From the NCBI GenBank assembly GCA_963966185.1, contig CAWZYM010000148.1, positions 1,513,501 to 1,577,500 on the forward strand: a DNA stretch of 64,000 nucleotides. Reading direction: 5' to 3'. Below, in pieces: positions 1-14,469 of this stretch; the first letter of the stretch is position 1; every line of letters starts with the position of its first letter. The translations under genes and the position numbers were made by a program. The DNA comes from Rhabditoides inermis. Taxonomy: Eukaryota; Nematoda; Chromadorea; Rhabditida; Rhabditidae. Under the pieces are notes generated by a model that saw only the letters and a program-made list of their open reading frames with translations, had not been told where the DNA came from and made no database searches.

Positions 1-3000
1 TCTACTGTGCTACAAAACACCACAATTTGTATAAATGTGATACAAAACACCACAATTTGTATCGCTGTGGTACAAAACACCACAATTTGTACCAATGTGA
101 TACAAAACACCACAGTTCGTATCACTTCGGTACAAAACACCACAAGTTGTATCAATGTGATACAAAACACCACAATTTGTACCACTGTGATACAAAACAC
201 CACAATTTGTATCAATGCGGTACAAAACACGACAAATTGTAACAATGTGATACAAAACACCACAGTTTGTTCTACTGTGCTACAAAACACCACAATTTGT
301 ATCAATGTGATACAAAACACCACATTTTGTACCACTGTGGTATGAAACACCGCAATTTGTATCACTGTGATACAAAACACCACAATTTGTATCACTGTGG
401 TACAAAACACCACAATTTGTATCACTGTGGTAAAAAACACCACGTTTCGTTCCGTTGTGGAACAAAACACCACGATTTTTACCATTGTGGAATGAAACAC
501 CACGTTTTGTTCCATTGTGAAACAAAACACCACGATTTGTTCCATTGTGGAACAAAACATCACGATTTGTTCCATTGTGGAACAAAACACCACAATTTGT
601 TCCGTTGTGGAACAAAACACCACGATTTGTTCCATTGTGGAAAAAAAACCACATTTTGTTCCATTGTAGAACCAAACAACACGATTTGTATCATTGTGAA
701 ACAAACTACCACGATTTGTATCATTGTGGAACAAAACACCACGTTTTGTTCAATTGTGGAAAAAACACCATGATTTGTTCCATTGTGGAAAAAAAACGAG
801 TTTTGTTCCATTGTGGAACAAAACACCACGATTTGTTGCATTGTGGAACAAAACACCACGATTTGTATCACTGTAGTACAAAACACCACAATTTGTACCA
901 ATGTGATACAAAACACCACAGTTTGTATCACTGCAGTACAAAACACCACAAGTTGTATCAATGTGGTACAAAACACCACAATTTGTATCAATGTAATACG
1001 AAACACCACATTTTGTACCACTGTGATACAAAACACCACAATTTATATCACTGTGGTACAAAACACCACAACTCGTACCAATGTGATACAAAACACCACA
1101 CTTTGTACCACTGTAGTACAAAACACGACAGTTAGTTCTACTGTGCTACAAAACACCACAGACTGTGTAAGTGTGCTACAAAACACCTCAATTTGTATCG
1201 CTGTGGTACAAAACACCACAATTTGTATCACCGTGATACAAAACACCACAATTTATATCACTGTGGTACAAAACACCACAATTTATATCACTGTGGTACA
1301 AAACACCACAACTCGTACCAATGTGATACAAAACACCACACTTTGTACCACTGTGGTACAAAACACGACAAATTGTAACAATGTGATACAAAACACCACA
1401 GTCTGTTCTACTAAGCTACAGAACACCACAATTTGTATCAGTGTGATAGAAAACACCACAATCTATATTAATGTAACACAAAACAACACATTTTGTACCA
1501 CTGTGGTATAAAACACCACAATTTGTATCACTGTGATACAAAACACCACAATTTATATCACTGTGGTACAAAACACCACAACTCGTACCAATGTGATACA
1601 AAACACCACACTTTGTACCACTGTAGTACAAAACACGACAGTTAGTTCTACTGTGCTACAAAACACCACAGACTGTGTAAGTGTGCTACAAAACACCTCA
1701 ATTTGTATCGCTGTGGTACAAAACACCACAATTTGTACCAATGTGATACAAAACACCACAGTTCGTATCACTGCGGTACAAAACACCACAAGTTGTATCA
1801 ATGTGATACAAAACACCACAATTTGTACCACTGTGATACAAAACACCACAATTCGTATCGCTGTGGTACAAAACACCACAATTTGTACCAATGTGATACA
1901 AAACACCACAGTTTGTATCACTGCGGTACAAAACACCACAAGTTGTATCAATGTGATACAAAACACCACAATTTGTATCAATGTAATACGAAACACCACA
2001 TTTTGTACCACTCAATGTGATACAAAACACCACAATTTATATCACTGTGGTACAAAACACCACACTTTGTACCACTGCGGTACAAAACACCACAAGTTGT
2101 ATCAATGTGATACAAAACACCACAATGTGTGCCACTGTGATACAAAACACCACAATTTGTATCAATGTAATACAAAACACCACATTTCGTACCACTGTGG
2201 TATGAAACACCACAATTTGTACCAATGTGATACAAAACACCACAGTTTGTTCTACTGTGCTACAAAACACCACAATTTGTATCAAAGTGATACAAAACAC
2301 CACAATTTGTATCGCTGTGGTACAAAACACCACAATTTGTACCAATGTGATACAAAACACCACATTTTGTACCACTGTGGTACAAAACACCACAATGTGT
2401 ACCACTGTGATACAAAACACCACAATTTGTACCAATGTGATACAAAACACCACAATCTGTATCAATGTAAAACATAACACCACATTTTGTACCACTGTGG
2501 TATAAAAACCACCATTTGTATCACTGTGATACAAAACACCACAATTCATATAACTGTGGTACAAAACACCACAACTCGTACCAATGTGATACAAAACACC
2601 ACACTTTGTACCACTGTGGTACAAAACACGACAAATTGTAACAATGTGATACAAAACACCACAGTTTGTTCTACTAAGCTTCAAAACACCACAATTTGTA
2701 TCAATGTGATACAAAACACCACAATTTGTACCACTGTGATACAAAACACCACAATGTGTACCACTGTGATACAAAACACCACAATTTGTACCAATGTGAT
2801 ACAAAACACCACAATCTGTATCAATGTGATACAAAACACCACAATTTGTACCAATGTGATACAAAACACCACAATCTGTATCAATGTAATACAAAACACC
2901 ACAATGTGTACTACTGTGGTACAAAACACCACAATTTGTACCAATGTGATACAAAACACCACAATTTGTACCAATGTGATACAAAACACCACAATATGTA

Positions 3001-6000
3001 TCAATGTAATACAAAACACCACAATGTGTACCACTGTGATACAGAACACCACAATTTGTACCAATGTGATACAAAACACCACAGTTTGTTCTACTGTGCT
3101 ACAAAACACCACAATTTGTATCAAAGTGATACAAAACACCACAATTTGTATCGCTGTGGTACAAAACACCACAATTTGTACCAATGTGATACAAAACACC
3201 ACATGTTGTACCACTGTGGTACAAAACACCACAATGTGTACCACTGTGATACAAAACACCACAATTTGTACCAATGTGATACAAAACACCACAATCTGTA
3301 TCAATGTAAAACAAAACACCACATTTTGTACCACTGTGGTACAGAACACGACAGTTTGTTCTACTGTGCTACAAAACACCACAATTTGTATCAAAGTGAT
3401 ACAAAACACCACAATTTGTATCGCTGTGGTACAAAACACCACAAGTTGTATCAATGTGACACAAAACACCACAATTTGTATCAATGTAATACGAAACACC
3501 ACATTTTGTACCACTGTGATACAAAACACCACAATTTATATCACTGTGGTACAAAACACCACAACTCGTACCAATGTGATACAAAACACCACACTTTGTA
3601 CCACTGTAGTACAAAACACGACAGTTAGTTCTACTGTGCTACAAAACACCACAGACTGTGTAAGTGTGCTACAAAACACCTCAATTTGTATCGCTGTGGT
3701 ACAAAACACCACAATTTGTATCACCGTGATACAAAACACCACAATTTATATCACTGTGGTACAAAACACCACAATTTATATCACTGTGGTACAAAACACC
3801 ACAACTCGTACCAATGTGATACAAAACACCACACTTTGTACCACTGTGGTACAAAACACGACAAATTGTAACAATGTGATACAAAACACCACAGTCTGTT
3901 CTACTAAGCTACAGAACACCACAATTTGTATCAATGTGATAGAAAACACCACAATCTATATTAATGTAACACAAAACAACACATTTTGTACCACTGTGGT
4001 ATAAAACACCACAATTTGTATCACTGTGATACAAAACACCACAATTTATATCACTGTGGTACAAAACACCACAACTCGTACCAATGTGATACAAAACACC
4101 ACACTTTGTACCACTGTAGTACAAAACACGACAGTTAGTTCTACTGTGCTACAAAACACCACAGACTGTGTAAGTGTGCTACAAAACACCTCAATTTGTA
4201 TCGCTGTGGTACAAAACACCACAATTTGTACCAATGTGATACAAAACACCACAGTTCGTATCACTGCGGTACAAAACACCACAAGTTGTATCAATGTGAT
4301 ACAAAACACCACAATTTGTACCACTGTGATACAAAACACCACAATTCGTATCGCTGTGGTACAAAACACCACAATTTGTACCAATGTGATACAAAACACC
4401 ACAGTTTGTATCACTGCGGTACAAAACACCACAAGTTGTATCAATGTGATACAAAACACCACAATTTGTATCAATGTAATACGAAACACCACATTTTGTA
4501 CCACTGTTGTATAAAACACCGCAATTTGTATCACTGTGATACAAAACACCACAATTTGTATCACTGTGGTACAAAACACCACAATTTGTATCACTGTGGT
4601 ACAAAACACCACAATTTGTATCACTGCGGTACAAAACACCACAAGTTGTATCAATGTGATACAAAACACCACAATTTGTATCAATGTAATACGAAACACC
4701 ACATTTTGTACCACTGTTGTATAAAACACCACAATTTGTATCACTGTGGTACAAAACACCACAATTTGTATCACTGTGGTACAAAACACCACAATTTGTT
4801 CCATTGTGGAACAAAACACCACAATTTGTTCCGTTGTGGAACAAAACATCACGATTTTTACCATTGTGGAATGAAACACCACGTTTTGTTCCATTGTGAA
4901 ACAAAACACCACGATTTGTTCCATTGTGGAACAAAACATCACGATTTGTTCCATTGTGGAACAAAACACCACAATTTGTTCCGTTGTGGAACAAAACACC
5001 ACGATTTGTTCCATTGTGGAAAAAAACCACGTTTTGTTCCATTGTAGAACCAAACAACACGATTTGTATCATTGTGAAACAAACTACCACGATTTGTATC
5101 ATTGTGGAACAAAACACCACGTTTTGTTCAATTGTGGAAAAAACACCATGATTTGTTCCATTGTGGAAAAAAAACGAGTTTTGTTCCATTGTGGAACAAA
5201 ACACCACGATTTGTTGCATTGTGGAACAAAACACCACGATTTGTATCACTGTAGTACAAAACACCACAATTTGTCTCACTGTGGTACAAAACACCACAAT
5301 TTGTATCACTGTGATACAAAACACCACATTTTGTACCACTGTGGTACAAAACACCACAATGTGTACCACTGTGATACAGAACACCACAATTTGTACCACT
5401 GTGAAACAGAACACCACAATTTGTATCACTGTGATACAAAACACCACATTTTGTACCACTGTGGTACAAAACACCACAATGTGTATCACTGTGGTACAAA
5501 ACACCACAGTTTGTTTCATTGTGGAACAAAACACCACGATTTGTTCCATTGTGGAACAAAATACCACGATTTGTTCCATTATGGAACAAATTACCACGAA
5601 TTGTTCCATTGTGGAACAAAACACCACGGTTTGTTCCATTGTGAAACAAAACACCACGATTTGTTCCATTGTGAAACAAAACACCACGATTTGTTCCATT
5701 GTGAAACAAAACACCACGATTTGTTCCATTGTGGAACAAAACACCACGATTTGTTCCATTGTGGAACAAAACACCACGATTTGTTCCATTGTGGAAAAAA
5801 CCACGTTTTGTTCCATTGTGGAACAAATTACCACAATTTGTATCACTGTAGTACAAAACACCTCAATTTGTCTCACTGTGGTACAAAACACCACAATTTG
5901 TATCACTGTGAAACAAAACACCACGATTTGTTCCATTGTGGTACGAAACATTACAATTTGTACCACTGTGGTACAAAACACCACAATTTGTATCAATGTA

Positions 6001-6107
6001 ATACAAAACACCACATTTCGTACCACTGTGGTATGAAACACCACAATTTGTACCAATGTGATACAAAACACCACAGTTTGTTCTACTGTGCTACAAAACA
6101 CCACAGA
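1..6107. repeat. Higher-order repeat H1, copy 1
   Basis: The order of variant monomers here recurs at an offset of 8,361 bp (8,362 bp after a one-base A-run difference near 5,030). Matching landmarks include the register slip near 2,013 (copy 2 near 10,374), the AAGCTT-bearing monomer near 2,678 (11,039) and the A-rich B block near 5,030 (13,385). Copy 2 occupies 8,362-14,469. The match ends near 6,107, where this copy continues into a different monomer series. The left edge is set by the window, so the true unit may be longer. Confidence 0.9.
441..865. repeat. Subfamily B block of the 30-bp satellite (first of about 16)
   Basis: In this block monomers carry GGAACAAAACACCACG and TTTGTTCCATTG instead of the subfamily A forms GGTACAAAACACCACA and TTTGTATCACTG. 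Comparable B blocks lie at about 4,790-5,245, 5,508-5,837, 8,802-9,226, 13,155-13,606, 13,870-14,198, 17,790-18,282, 18,540-18,862, 22,705-23,184, 23,450-23,683, 25,605-26,054, 26,325-26,550, 29,350-29,805, 30,070-30,390, 30,727-31,460 and 32,765-33,320. Several B blocks contain shortened monomers in which part of the ACAAAACA core is replaced by a run of 5-9 A residues, which shifts the 30-bp register. Block edges are approximate. Confidence 0.9.
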
Positions 6108-6360
6108 CTGTGTAAGTGTGCTACAAAACACCTCAATTTGTATCGCTGTGGTACAAAACACCACAATTTGTATCACCGTGATACAAAACACCACAATTTA
6201 TATCACTGTGGTACAAAACACCACAATTTATATCACTGTGGTACAAAACACCACAACTCGTACCAATGTGATACAAAACACCACACTTTGTACCACTGTG
6301 GTACAAAACACGACAAATTGTAACAATGTGATACAAAACACCACAGTCTGTTCTACTAAG

Positions 6361-7950
6361 CTACAGAACACCACAATTTGTATCAATGTGATAGAAAACA
6401 CCACAATCTATATTAATGTAACACAAAACAACACATTTTGTACCACTGTGGTATAAAACACCACAATTTGTATCACTGTGATACAAAACACCACAATTTA
6501 TATCACTGTGGTACAAAACACCACAACTCGTACCAATGTGATACAAAACACCACACTTCGTACCACTGTAGTACAAAACACGACAGTTAGTTCTACTGTG
6601 CTACAAAACACCACAGACTGTGTAAGTGTGCTACAAAACACCTCAATTTGTATCGCTGTGGTACAAAACACCACAATTTGTACCAATGTGATACAAAACA
6701 CCACAGTTCGTATCACTGCGGTACAAAACACCACAAGTTGTATCAATGTGATACAAAACACCACAATTTGTACCACTGTGATACAAAACACCACAATTCG
6801 TATCGCTGTGGTACAAAACACCACAATTTGTACCAATGTGATACAAAACACCACAGTTTGTATCACTGCGGTACAAAACACCACAAGTTGTATCAATGTG
6901 ATACAAAACACCACAATTTGTATCAATGTAATACGAAACACCACATTTTGTACCACTGTTGTATAAAACACCGCAATTTGTATCACTGTAATACAAAACA
7001 CCACAATTTGTATCACTGTGGTACAAAACACCACAATTTGTATCACTGTGGTACAAAACACCACAATTTGTATCACTGCGGTACAAAACACCACAAGTTG
7101 TATCAATGTGATACAAAACACCACAATTTGTATCAATGTAATACGAAACACCACATTTTGTACCACTGTTGTATAAAACACCACAATTTGTATCACTGTG
7201 GTACAAAACACCACAATTTGTATCACTGTGGTACAAAACACCACAATTTGTATCAATGTGATACAAAACACGACAAATTGTAACAATGTGATACAAAACA
7301 CCACAGTTTGTTCTACTGTGCTACAAAACACCACAATTTGTATCAATGTGATACAAAACACCACAATTTGTATCACTGTGGTACAAAACACCACAATTTA
7401 TATCACTGTGGTACAAAACACCACAACTCGTACCAATGTGATACAAAACACCACACTCTGTACCACTGTGGTACAAAACACGACAAATTGTAACAATGTG
7501 ATACAAAACACCACAGTTTGTTCTACTGTGCTACAAAACACCACAATTTGTATCAATGTGATACAAAACACCACAATTTGTATCGCTGTGGTACAAAACA
7601 CCACAATTTGTACCAATGTGATACAAAACACCACAGTTCGTATCACTGCGGTACAAAACACCACAAGTTGTATCAATGTGATACAAAACACCACAATGTG
7701 TACCACTGTGATACAAAACACCACAATTTGTATCACTGTGGTACAAAACACCACAATTTGTATCAATGTGGTACGAAACATTACAATTTGTACCACTGTG
7801 GTACAAAACACGACAAATTGTAACAATGTGATACAAAACACCACAGTTTGTTCTACTGTGCTACAAAACACCACAATTTGTATCAATGTGATACAAAACA
7901 CTACAATTTGTATCACTGTGGTACAAAACACCACAATTTATATCACTGCG
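6361..7950. repeat. Dispersed satellite block H5, copy 1
   Basis: The monomer series from about 6,361 to 7,600 recurs at an offset of 27,928 bp (for example 6,498-7,394 matches 34,426-35,322). The series from 7,308 to about 7,950 recurs at an offset of 29,008 bp, because the later copy contains an extra 1,080-bp tandem duplication. The two copies are separated by about 28 kb of other satellite, so this is a long-range exchange or duplication within one array rather than neighbouring slippage. Confidence 0.8.
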
Positions 7951-8361
7951 GTACAAAACACCACAAGTTGTATCAATGTGATACAAAACACCACAATGTG
8001 TACCACTGTGATACAAAACACCACAATTTGTATCAATGTAATACAAAACACCACATTTCGTACCACTGTGGTATGAAACACCACAATTTGTATCACTGTG
8101 GTACAAAACACCACAATTTGTATCACTGTGGTACAAAACACCACAATTTGTATCACTGTGGTACAAAACACCACAATTTGTATCAATGTGGTACGAAACA
8201 CCACAATTTGTATCACTGTGGTACAAAACACCACAATTTATATCACTGTGGTACAAAACACCACAACTCGTACCATTGTGATACAAAACACCACACTTTG
8301 TACCACTGTGGTACAAAACACGACAAATTGTAACAATGTGATACAAAACACCACAGTTTGT

Positions 8362-11300
8362 TCTACTGTGCTACAAAACACCACAATTTGTATAAATGTG
8401 ATACAAAACACCACAATTTGTATCGCTGTGGTACAAAACACCACAATTTGTACCAATGTGATACAAAACACCACAGTTCGTATCACTTCGGTACAAAACA
8501 CCACAAGTTGTATCAATGTGATACAAAACACCACAATTTGTACCACTGTGATACAAAACACCACAATTTGTATCAATGCGGTACAAAACACGACAAATTG
8601 TAACAATGTGATACAAAACACCACAGTTTGTTCTACTGTGCTACAAAACACCACAATTTGTATCAATGTGATACAAAACACCACATTTTGTACCACTGTG
8701 GTATGAAACACCGCAATTTGTATCACTGTGATACAAAACACCACAATTTGTATCACTGTGGTACAAAACACCACAATTTGTATCACTGTGGTAAAAAACA
8801 CCACGTTTTGTTCCGTTGTGGAACAAAACACCACGATTTTTACCATTGTGGAATGAAACACCACGTTTTGTTCCATTGTGAAACAAAACACCACGATTTG
8901 TTCCATTGTGGAACAAAACATCACGATTTGTTCCATTGTGGAACAAAACACCACAATTTGTTCCGTTGTGGAACAAAACACCACGATTTGTTCCATTGTG
9001 GAAAAAAAACCACATTTTGTTCCATTGTAGAACCAAACAACACGATTTGTATCATTGTGAAACAAACTACCACGATTTGTATCATTGTGGAACAAAACAC
9101 CACGTTTTGTTCAATTGTGGAAAAAACACCATGATTTGTTCCATTGTGGAAAAAAAACGAGTTTTGTTCCATTGTGGAACAAAACACCACGATTTGTTGC
9201 ATTGTGGAACAAAACACCACGATTTGTATCACTGTAGTACAAAACACCACAATTTGTACCAATGTGATACAAAACACCACAGTTTGTATCACTGCAGTAC
9301 AAAACACCACAAGTTGTATCAATGTGGTACAAAACACCACAATTTGTATCAATGTAATACGAAACACCACATTTTGTACCACTGTGATACAAAACACCAC
9401 AATTTATATCACTGTGGTACAAAACACCACAACTCGTACCAATGTGATACAAAACACCACACTTTGTACCACTGTAGTACAAAACACGACAGTTAGTTCT
9501 ACTGTGCTACAAAACACCACAGACTGTGTAAGTGTGCTACAAAACACCTCAATTTGTATCGCTGTGGTACAAAACACCACAATTTGTATCACCGTGATAC
9601 AAAACACCACAATTTATATCACTGTGGTACAAAACACCACAATTTATATCACTGTGGTACAAAACACCACAACTCGTACCAATGTGATACAAAACACCAC
9701 ACTTTGTACCACTGTGGTACAAAACACGACAAATTGTAACAATGTGATACAAAACACCACAGTCTGTTCTACTAAGCTACAGAACACCACAATTTGTATC
9801 AGTGTGATAGAAAACACCACAATCTATATTAATGTAACACAAAACAACACATTTTGTACCACTGTGGTATAAAACACCACAATTTGTATCACTGTGATAC
9901 AAAACACCACAATTTATATCACTGTGGTACAAAACACCACAACTCGTACCAATGTGATACAAAACACCACACTTTGTACCACTGTAGTACAAAACACGAC
10001 AGTTAGTTCTACTGTGCTACAAAACACCACAGACTGTGTAAGTGTGCTACAAAACACCTCAATTTGTATCGCTGTGGTACAAAACACCACAATTTGTACC
10101 AATGTGATACAAAACACCACAGTTCGTATCACTGCGGTACAAAACACCACAAGTTGTATCAATGTGATACAAAACACCACAATTTGTACCACTGTGATAC
10201 AAAACACCACAATTCGTATCGCTGTGGTACAAAACACCACAATTTGTACCAATGTGATACAAAACACCACAGTTTGTATCACTGCGGTACAAAACACCAC
10301 AAGTTGTATCAATGTGATACAAAACACCACAATTTGTATCAATGTAATACGAAACACCACATTTTGTACCACTCAATGTGATACAAAACACCACAATTTA
10401 TATCACTGTGGTACAAAACACCACACTTTGTACCACTGCGGTACAAAACACCACAAGTTGTATCAATGTGATACAAAACACCACAATGTGTGCCACTGTG
10501 ATACAAAACACCACAATTTGTATCAATGTAATACAAAACACCACATTTCGTACCACTGTGGTATGAAACACCACAATTTGTACCAATGTGATACAAAACA
10601 CCACAGTTTGTTCTACTGTGCTACAAAACACCACAATTTGTATCAAAGTGATACAAAACACCACAATTTGTATCGCTGTGGTACAAAACACCACAATTTG
10701 TACCAATGTGATACAAAACACCACATTTTGTACCACTGTGGTACAAAACACCACAATGTGTACCACTGTGATACAAAACACCACAATTTGTACCAATGTG
10801 ATACAAAACACCACAATCTGTATCAATGTAAAACATAACACCACATTTTGTACCACTGTGGTATAAAAACCACCATTTGTATCACTGTGATACAAAACAC
10901 CACAATTCATATAACTGTGGTACAAAACACCACAACTCGTACCAATGTGATACAAAACACCACACTTTGTACCACTGTGGTACAAAACACGACAAATTGT
11001 AACAATGTGATACAAAACACCACAGTTTGTTCTACTAAGCTTCAAAACACCACAATTTGTATCAATGTGATACAAAACACCACAATTTGTACCACTGTGA
11101 TACAAAACACCACAATGTGTACCACTGTGATACAAAACACCACAATTTGTACCAATGTGATACAAAACACCACAATCTGTATCAATGTGATACAAAACAC
11201 CACAATTTGTACCAATGTGATACAAAACACCACAATCTGTATCAATGTAATACAAAACACCACAATGTGTACTACTGTGGTACAAAACACCACAATTTGT

Positions 11301-14300
11301 ACCAATGTGATACAAAACACCACAATTTGTACCAATGTGATACAAAACACCACAATATGTATCAATGTAATACAAAACACCACAATGTGTACCACTGTGA
11401 TACAGAACACCACAATTTGTACCAATGTGATACAAAACACCACAGTTTGTTCTACTGTGCTACAAAACACCACAATTTGTATCAAAGTGATACAAAACAC
11501 CACAATTTGTATCGCTGTGGTACAAAACACCACAATTTGTACCAATGTGATACAAAACACCACATGTTGTACCACTGTGGTACAAAACACCACAATGTGT
11601 ACCACTGTGATACAAAACACCACAATTTGTACCAATGTGATACAAAACACCACAATCTGTATCAATGTAAAACAAAACACCACATTTTGTACCACTGTGG
11701 TACAGAACACGACAGTTTGTTCTACTGTGCTACAAAACACCACAATTTGTATCAAAGTGATACAAAACACCACAATTTGTATCGCTGTGGTACAAAACAC
11801 CACAAGTTGTATCAATGTGACACAAAACACCACAATTTGTATCAATGTAATACGAAACACCACATTTTGTACCACTGTGATACAAAACACCACAATTTAT
11901 ATCACTGTGGTACAAAACACCACAACTCGTACCAATGTGATACAAAACACCACACTTTGTACCACTGTAGTACAAAACACGACAGTTAGTTCTACTGTGC
12001 TACAAAACACCACAGACTGTGTAAGTGTGCTACAAAACACCTCAATTTGTATCGCTGTGGTACAAAACACCACAATTTGTATCACCGTGATACAAAACAC
12101 CACAATTTATATCACTGTGGTACAAAACACCACAATTTATATCACTGTGGTACAAAACACCACAACTCGTACCAATGTGATACAAAACACCACACTTTGT
12201 ACCACTGTGGTACAAAACACGACAAATTGTAACAATGTGATACAAAACACCACAGTCTGTTCTACTAAGCTACAGAACACCACAATTTGTATCAATGTGA
12301 TAGAAAACACCACAATCTATATTAATGTAACACAAAACAACACATTTTGTACCACTGTGGTATAAAACACCACAATTTGTATCACTGTGATACAAAACAC
12401 CACAATTTATATCACTGTGGTACAAAACACCACAACTCGTACCAATGTGATACAAAACACCACACTTTGTACCACTGTAGTACAAAACACGACAGTTAGT
12501 TCTACTGTGCTACAAAACACCACAGACTGTGTAAGTGTGCTACAAAACACCTCAATTTGTATCGCTGTGGTACAAAACACCACAATTTGTACCAATGTGA
12601 TACAAAACACCACAGTTCGTATCACTGCGGTACAAAACACCACAAGTTGTATCAATGTGATACAAAACACCACAATTTGTACCACTGTGATACAAAACAC
12701 CACAATTCGTATCGCTGTGGTACAAAACACCACAATTTGTACCAATGTGATACAAAACACCACAGTTTGTATCACTGCGGTACAAAACACCACAAGTTGT
12801 ATCAATGTGATACAAAACACCACAATTTGTATCAATGTAATACGAAACACCACATTTTGTACCACTGTTGTATAAAACACCGCAATTTGTATCACTGTGA
12901 TACAAAACACCACAATTTGTATCACTGTGGTACAAAACACCACAATTTGTATCACTGTGGTACAAAACACCACAATTTGTATCACTGCGGTACAAAACAC
13001 CACAAGTTGTATCAATGTGATACAAAACACCACAATTTGTATCAATGTAATACGAAACACCACATTTTGTACCACTGTTGTATAAAACACCACAATTTGT
13101 ATCACTGTGGTACAAAACACCACAATTTGTATCACTGTGGTACAAAACACCACAATTTGTTCCATTGTGGAACAAAACACCACAATTTGTTCCGTTGTGG
13201 AACAAAACATCACGATTTTTACCATTGTGGAATGAAACACCACGTTTTGTTCCATTGTGAAACAAAACACCACGATTTGTTCCATTGTGGAACAAAACAT
13301 CACGATTTGTTCCATTGTGGAACAAAACACCACAATTTGTTCCGTTGTGGAACAAAACACCACGATTTGTTCCATTGTGGAAAAAAAACCACGTTTTGTT
13401 CCATTGTAGAACCAAACAACACGATTTGTATCATTGTGAAACAAACTACCACGATTTGTATCATTGTGGAACAAAACACCACGTTTTGTTCAATTGTGGA
13501 AAAAACACCATGATTTGTTCCATTGTGGAAAAAAAACGAGTTTTGTTCCATTGTGGAACAAAACACCACGATTTGTTGCATTGTGGAACAAAACACCACG
13601 ATTTGTATCACTGTAGTACAAAACACCACAATTTGTCTCACTGTGGTACAAAACACCACAATTTGTATCACTGTGATACAAAACACCACATTTTGTACCA
13701 CTGTGGTACAAAACACCACAATGTGTACCACTGTGATACAGAACACCACAATTTGTACCACTGTGAAACAGAACACCACAATTTGTATCACTGTGATACA
13801 AAACACCACATTTTGTACCACTGTGGTACAAAACACCACAATGTGTATCACTGTGGTACAAAACACCACAGTTTGTTTCATTGTGGAACAAAACACCACG
13901 ATTTGTTCCATTGTGGAACAAAATACCACGATTTGTTCCATTATGGAACAAATTACCACGAATTGTTCCATTGTGGAACAAAACACCACGGCTTGTTCCA
14001 TTGTGAAACAAAACACCACGATTTGTTCCATTGTGAAACAAAACACCACGATTTGTTCCATTGTGAAACAAAACACCACGATTTGTTCCATTGTGGAACA
14101 AAACACCACGATTTGTTCCATTGTGGAACAAAACACCACGATTTGTTCCATTGTGGAAAAAACCACGTTTTGTTCCATTGTGGAACAAATTACCACAATT
14201 TGTATCACTGTAGTACAAAACACCTCAATTTGTCTCACTGTGGTACAAAACACCACAATTTGTATCACTGTGAAACAAAACACCACGATTTGTTCCATTG

Positions 14301-14469
14301 TGGTACGAAACATTACAATTTGTACCACTGTGGTACAAAACACCACAATTTGTATCAATGTAATACAAAACACCACATTTCGTACCACTGTGGTATGAAA
14401 CACCACAATTTGTACCAATGTGATACAAAACACCACAGTTTGTTCTACTGTGCTACAAAACACCACAAT
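8362..14469. repeat. Higher-order repeat H1, copy 2
   Basis: Second copy of the roughly 6.1-kb monomer series seen at 1-6,107, nearly identical base for base. It diverges at about 14,470, where it joins the 4,907-bp family of repeats. The 2.25-kb segment between the copies (6,108-8,361) is not part of H1 but has its own distant partner at 34,290-36,950. Confidence 0.9.
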
